Both the position numbers and the translations under genes were made by a program. Below are positions 60,191 through 64,000 of a DNA stretch of 64,000 nucleotides, one piece after another. This DNA comes from Primula veris. Taxonomy: Eukaryota; Streptophyta; Magnoliopsida; Ericales; Primulaceae. The DNA is taken from assembly GCA_963682055.1 (NCBI GenBank), contig OY821743.1:27080702-27144701 (forward strand). Direction: 5' to 3'. Below the pieces are notes generated by a model. That model worked only from the letters and a program-made list of their open reading frames with translations, was not told where the DNA came from and searched no databases. Each line of letters opens with the position of its first letter. Position 1 is the first letter of the stretch.

Positions 60191-62965
60191 TGTACACTTG
60201 AACTAAATCCGCAATTTTATATTTCTTATCTGTACATTATCATGTCCATAGGAATACGCCAACTGCGATAACTTTGTTATGATTTCAGCTTCCTACCAAT
60301 TATCCCCTGTTTTGTCAAAACATCATTAAACAAAATGAAATTTAAGCAATTTAATTTTATAGACTCGCAAAAGAAGAACTAAAGTAGTTTATAAAGCAGT
60401 TAAATAAAACCTCAAACACAAATCTTAGTGTTTTTATGTACCTTATCATGTTCCAAATCCACAAATCTCTGTAACTAGCACCTATAATTGTACTGTTCTG
60501 TAACAATAGTAAACCTACACGTTTCTGTCAGTATTCGTAATAGCAATCCTAATTTAGCAGCTTTAATCAGTACAAATAGTTTGTATTCGCTGTTAGCTGA
60601 TTAGAAGTAAAATGGTTAAACAGAAGCATAAAATCCCCAAACACAACTGTCATTGGCTTTCGTATGTATATTTGAAGCACTCGTAGAATTATAGGCATCA
60701 CCACAGTTCTCTGTACAATTAATTTGAAACTCTGTATATTTCCACCGATTCATAGCACAAACCTAAATTTAGCAGAAGAAATTGTTAACTCTGATAACTA
60801 TTACAGTGCTCATTAAGAGATAACCAAGTGTACTCTATATGGAATCTAAATTAAAGCCATAAAGCTTAAACAGTTAAACTCAACTATGATCTACATATAT
60901 TTATATATGATCGAGTTCTTACAAAACTACAACAACTTTAAAACACGTTTCTATAACTTCAACACTAGTTAGTATAGCACCAGAAAGTAGTAACCTATGC
61001 AGCATGGATATTTTAAAAAAAGTATCGGATGCGTGGATACAGTATCCGACACATGATTTATTGTTTACATCTTGGATACCGATACGCCACCGATACACAC
61101 ATACGGGTATCCGATACGTTGGGCAAATTTGACTTTTTATAATTTTAATTTTGAAAAGTGAATACGTCGTTATCAGATTATCTAGTTACATGATGGTCCA
61201 ATTATGTTTAACAATATAAAAGTGATGAAAAGTTAAATTATTGATAAGTTTGATATAAAAGTTGACAAAAATAGAAAAAATGATTGAATGCGGCTACACA
61301 AAAGGCTCGATAGGGAGTCTACTTCATGACCTCCGACTCAACACGTATGACTAATGCAAATTCATTCTTTGCGCATTTATATTTTCAATATGTTATGTAA
61401 ATCTTAGCATATAAAAGAACAAAGTTAATTTCAAAAATAATTAAGCAATCCCCCCAACATAAGTAGTAACTAGTACTGTATATGATTTGCTTAACAGTCA
61501 CTATTGACTACAGAAACCTGATTTCCGACAGCTAATACTATAGAGTGACATTCATATAACATTACATTGCTCACTCCAAAAGAGCAAAACATACTCACAT
61601 GAAAACTAAACAAAAAATTTAAGCTCTTAAAGACAAATTTAGCTTAAAACTACAAAATCTCCCCAATTTTCTCCGATAACAATAATAGCTGTTAGCCTGT
61701 TACTATGGCAGTACTAATTGCCCCTTGCTTTAATAACAATTCAATAAGCATCAAATCCAAGCAACTTACGATATATTTGAACAAATCAATAAATTTTACA
61801 TAGAAAATTACAATTCAAGTAATGCTCCTTCATTCCATATAATCAGTACAATATTAACTTTTGGATCGCTTGAAAATATTTATCCCTTTTTACAAATGAT
61901 CAACATAATTCTGCTACTTTCTACTTTGTTTATTTTATGTTTAACTGCGTTTCTTTGTTCGATTAGCATGCTACTTATGAAGAATTATTTTAGAAATACA
62001 ACAGAAAATTAATATAATATTATGTTTTCAGTTTGAGTGATTTAAATATTAAATAAATGCATATCATAACGTTCTGTTTATTATGCTTGTAATACTATTC
62101 TATATTAGAAACTAACTCTATCTAATATAATATTGCATATAAATAGTAGACTAAATTACTAACATTAATTATAGTACTATCTAGGAAGTAAAGCCGTAAC
62201 TAATATAGTTGATTTTTAGATATTTTTTATAACATAACTCCGCGTCATAATCAACATTATATAGTAAAATTTTATTAGTCATCAATACGACGAGTAAATA
62301 AAATACGGATATATTATAAAGAAACATAATTAGTTACTAAAATAGTAACAGCAGCTAAATTACATGTGTATATATATATATTATATGTGTGTATATATAA
62401 ATGTACTTACTAATTCAATTAATTTTTAAATCGTTCTTATAGCATAACTCCGAATCATAGATTCATAATCGAAGCTATATATAGTACATTAATCATCAAT
62501 GCAATGCGTAAAATAAAACACGGATATATTATAGACAAGAAGAATTTACTTACTAACATAGTAGTAGCAGCTAATTTCCTCAATTTATAAATACAACAGA
62601 AAAAACAATAAATATAATTTTTTCAATCTGAGTGATTTAAGGATTAAATAATGGATATCATCATAAGCTTCAGTTTATTATGCTTGTAAACTAACTCTAT
62701 CTATAATATAATATAGCAAATAACATTGTAATACTATCTAGCAAGTAATTAGTAAGACTAAATATATCTACTAAATCTAAGCACACACAAAAACTGTAAC
62801 TAATTTAATTGATTTTTACTAATTAACACTGTTATAGTGCATTAATCAGCAATGCAATGAGTTAATAAAACACTGATATATTATAGATAAGCAGAATTAG
62901 TTATATATTATAGTAGTAAGTAGCAGCTAAATTACTGAGTCTATATATACATACATATATAGTAG

Positions 62966-63008
<43 letters not shown>

Positions 63009-63016
63009 GTACTTAC
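60191..63016 (-). other. Probable leader intron of the GT4 gene
   Basis: AT-rich with no coding frame. On the minus strand it begins with a strong donor, GTAAGTAC (63016-63009), after a short leader exon. The acceptor before the ATG is not certain; one candidate is the CAG within GTACAG near 60230. A block at 61015-61130 holds repeated TATCCGA(C/T)AC phrases (GTATCGGATGCG, CAGTATCCGACAC, GGGTATCCGATACG). A (TA)n tract covers 62972-63003. Confidence 0.5.
61010..61135. repeat. Block of repeated TATCCGATAC-like phrases
   Basis: Five or so forms of GTATCGGAT/ATCCGATAC occur in both orientations in about 120 bases. Similar wording (GTGACGTATCGGGCG, CCGATACGTTTCC) occurs in the dispersed repeats near 25890 and 33525. 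Confidence 0.55.
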
Positions 63017-63096
63017 GAAGATATTTATGATGATGATCGGAGAGCTAGTGAAGATAAGAGTGTATATGTATGTATATATATATATATATATAGGGA

Positions 63097-63100
<4 letters not shown>
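63017..63100 (-). promoter_or_regulatory. Core promoter and leader exon of the GT4 gene
   Basis: On the minus strand a TA-rich TATA-like stretch (63073-63091) follows a (CT)n tract (63101-63130). About 30 bases downstream a leader (ACTCTTATCTTCACTAGC) runs to the GTAAGTAC donor at 63016. This is the standard layout of a plant TATA promoter with a Y-patch-like CT tract. The exact start site is inferred. Confidence 0.6.

Positions 63101-63130
<30 letters not shown>
63101..63130. repeat. (GA)n microsatellite
   Basis: Fifteen GA units, preceded by GGGAGAGG. Confidence 0.95.
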
Positions 63131-63134
<4 letters not shown>

Positions 63135-63429
63135 TTGAAAATTAAGTCAAATAGGAGTAATATTGAGCATTAAATAATTCATTCACATTTTGGTAGTGCT
63201 AAGTGCTAATGCTAAATAGTGTGTGCTCTCATTATTGAGACGACTGTTGCTGGCGGTTTTGCGGACACTTATTACCGGCTACTCCCGGTTGGTTTACTAC
63301 CCTCTATTATTATTATTGTTTATACCCATTTACCTTTGCTATCTTATCTTTTAATTTTTATCAATTTGATCGATTAATTTTTGTAGTTATAGTATAAATT
63401 GATGAAATTATATTTATTATATCTCATAT
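63131..63429. other. Intergenic spacer upstream of the GT4 gene
   Basis: No gene or clear repeat is seen. Confidence 0.45.
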
Positions 63430-63760
63430 TTGTAGATTTATTTTCGATGGATGGTTACGAAATTGAACTAACTATGTGATAGCTGAGAGAACGTGGCTAT
63501 AGTTTTGTCGTTTTGTTAAACACTTGTCTCCTAATTTTAAACATCAGTCTCTAGGTTACGAAATTGAACTAACTATGTGATAGATGGAAGAACGTGACTA
63601 CATTTTTGTCATTTCTAGTTTTAAACACCGGTCTCTAGGTTACGAAATTGAACTAAATATGTGATTGTTGAGAGAACGTGACTACGGTTTTGTAATTTTG
63701 TTAAACACCAGTCTCCTAGTTTTAAACACCAGTCTCCTAATTTGACAAAAAAATTATAGG
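63430..63760 (+). repeat. Three-copy tandem repeat of about 85-110 bp
   Basis: Each unit starts GGTTACGAAATTGAACTAA(C/A)TATGTGAT, then GAACGTG(G/A)CTA, and ends TTTTAAACA(T/C)C(A/G)GTCTC. Units begin near 63449, 63555 and 63638. The third unit has a doubled TTAAACACCAGTCTCCTA end. Confidence 0.85.
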
Positions 63761-64000
63761 TTATGAGGCAAATCTGTGAAACTTTAAGTTACATGTTATT
63801 AAACATCATTTTTCCCCGTACATACTACAACATACAAACATACAAAATGGTTTGTTTACTTACTAATAATAAATACCTTCACCTTTTTACTAAAATTACA
63901 ATAATACTAATAATTACAAAATGGTTTGTTTACTTACTATAGTTAGTATATCTCGCTTACCGATGGCTCGGCTCTACGTTTGATTTCAGCCGTCTTATTG
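63761..64000. other. Window end
   Basis: The phrase ACAAAATGGTTTGTTTACTTACTA occurs twice, near 63844 and 63917. Nothing else is recognised. Confidence 0.5.

Overview
The window is plant nuclear DNA, almost certainly from a eudicot. The genes carry many GT-AG introns, the proteins belong to land-plant families (FIDDLEHEAD-type ketoacyl-CoA synthase, AIP2-type RING ligase, F-box/kelch, CYP71 P450), and AT-rich intergenic DNA is full of LTR retrotransposon remains, TRIMs and MITE-like elements. The species cannot be fixed from the sequence alone.

Layout. 1-4927: promoter and three-exon KCS10/FDH-type gene (+). 5482-8412: two solo LTRs of one family, the second nested inside a terminal-inverted-repeat element. 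9125-23846: nine-exon DUF1350 gene (-). Its 7 kb second intron holds a complete TRIM and a 4.9 kb copia element. 23847-27312: repeat-rich intergenic DNA. 27313-33226: AIP2-like RING-H2 E3 ligase gene (-), with three tandem copies of exon 1. 33240-35830: decayed repeats and a 0.68 kb near-loopless palindrome. 35900-51420: tandem duplication of a unit of about 8 kb, each copy with a two-coding-exon F-box/kelch gene (-). Copy 1 has gained a solo LTR that itself contains a TRIM; copy 2 keeps the empty site. 51967-55229: CYP71-like pseudogene (-) split by a 1.66 kb solo LTR. 55867-60190: five-exon GT4-family glycosyltransferase (-), with a probable leader exon and promoter near 63017-63100. 63430-63760: a short tandem array.

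The genes do not form a pathway. They act in cuticle very-long-chain lipid synthesis (KCS10), a probable plastid hydrolase-like protein (DUF1350), ubiquitin-dependent turnover (AIP2-like; two F-box/kelch proteins) and Golgi glycosylation (GT4). The exon models were assembled by hand from splice sites and phase. In all five intact genes the phases join and the total length divides by three.

The main structural story is repeat dynamics: four solo LTRs with exact 5-bp target duplications, one full-length but coding-dead copia element, two TRIMs, a three-member TIR family, and recent tandem duplications that copy exons or splice sites.
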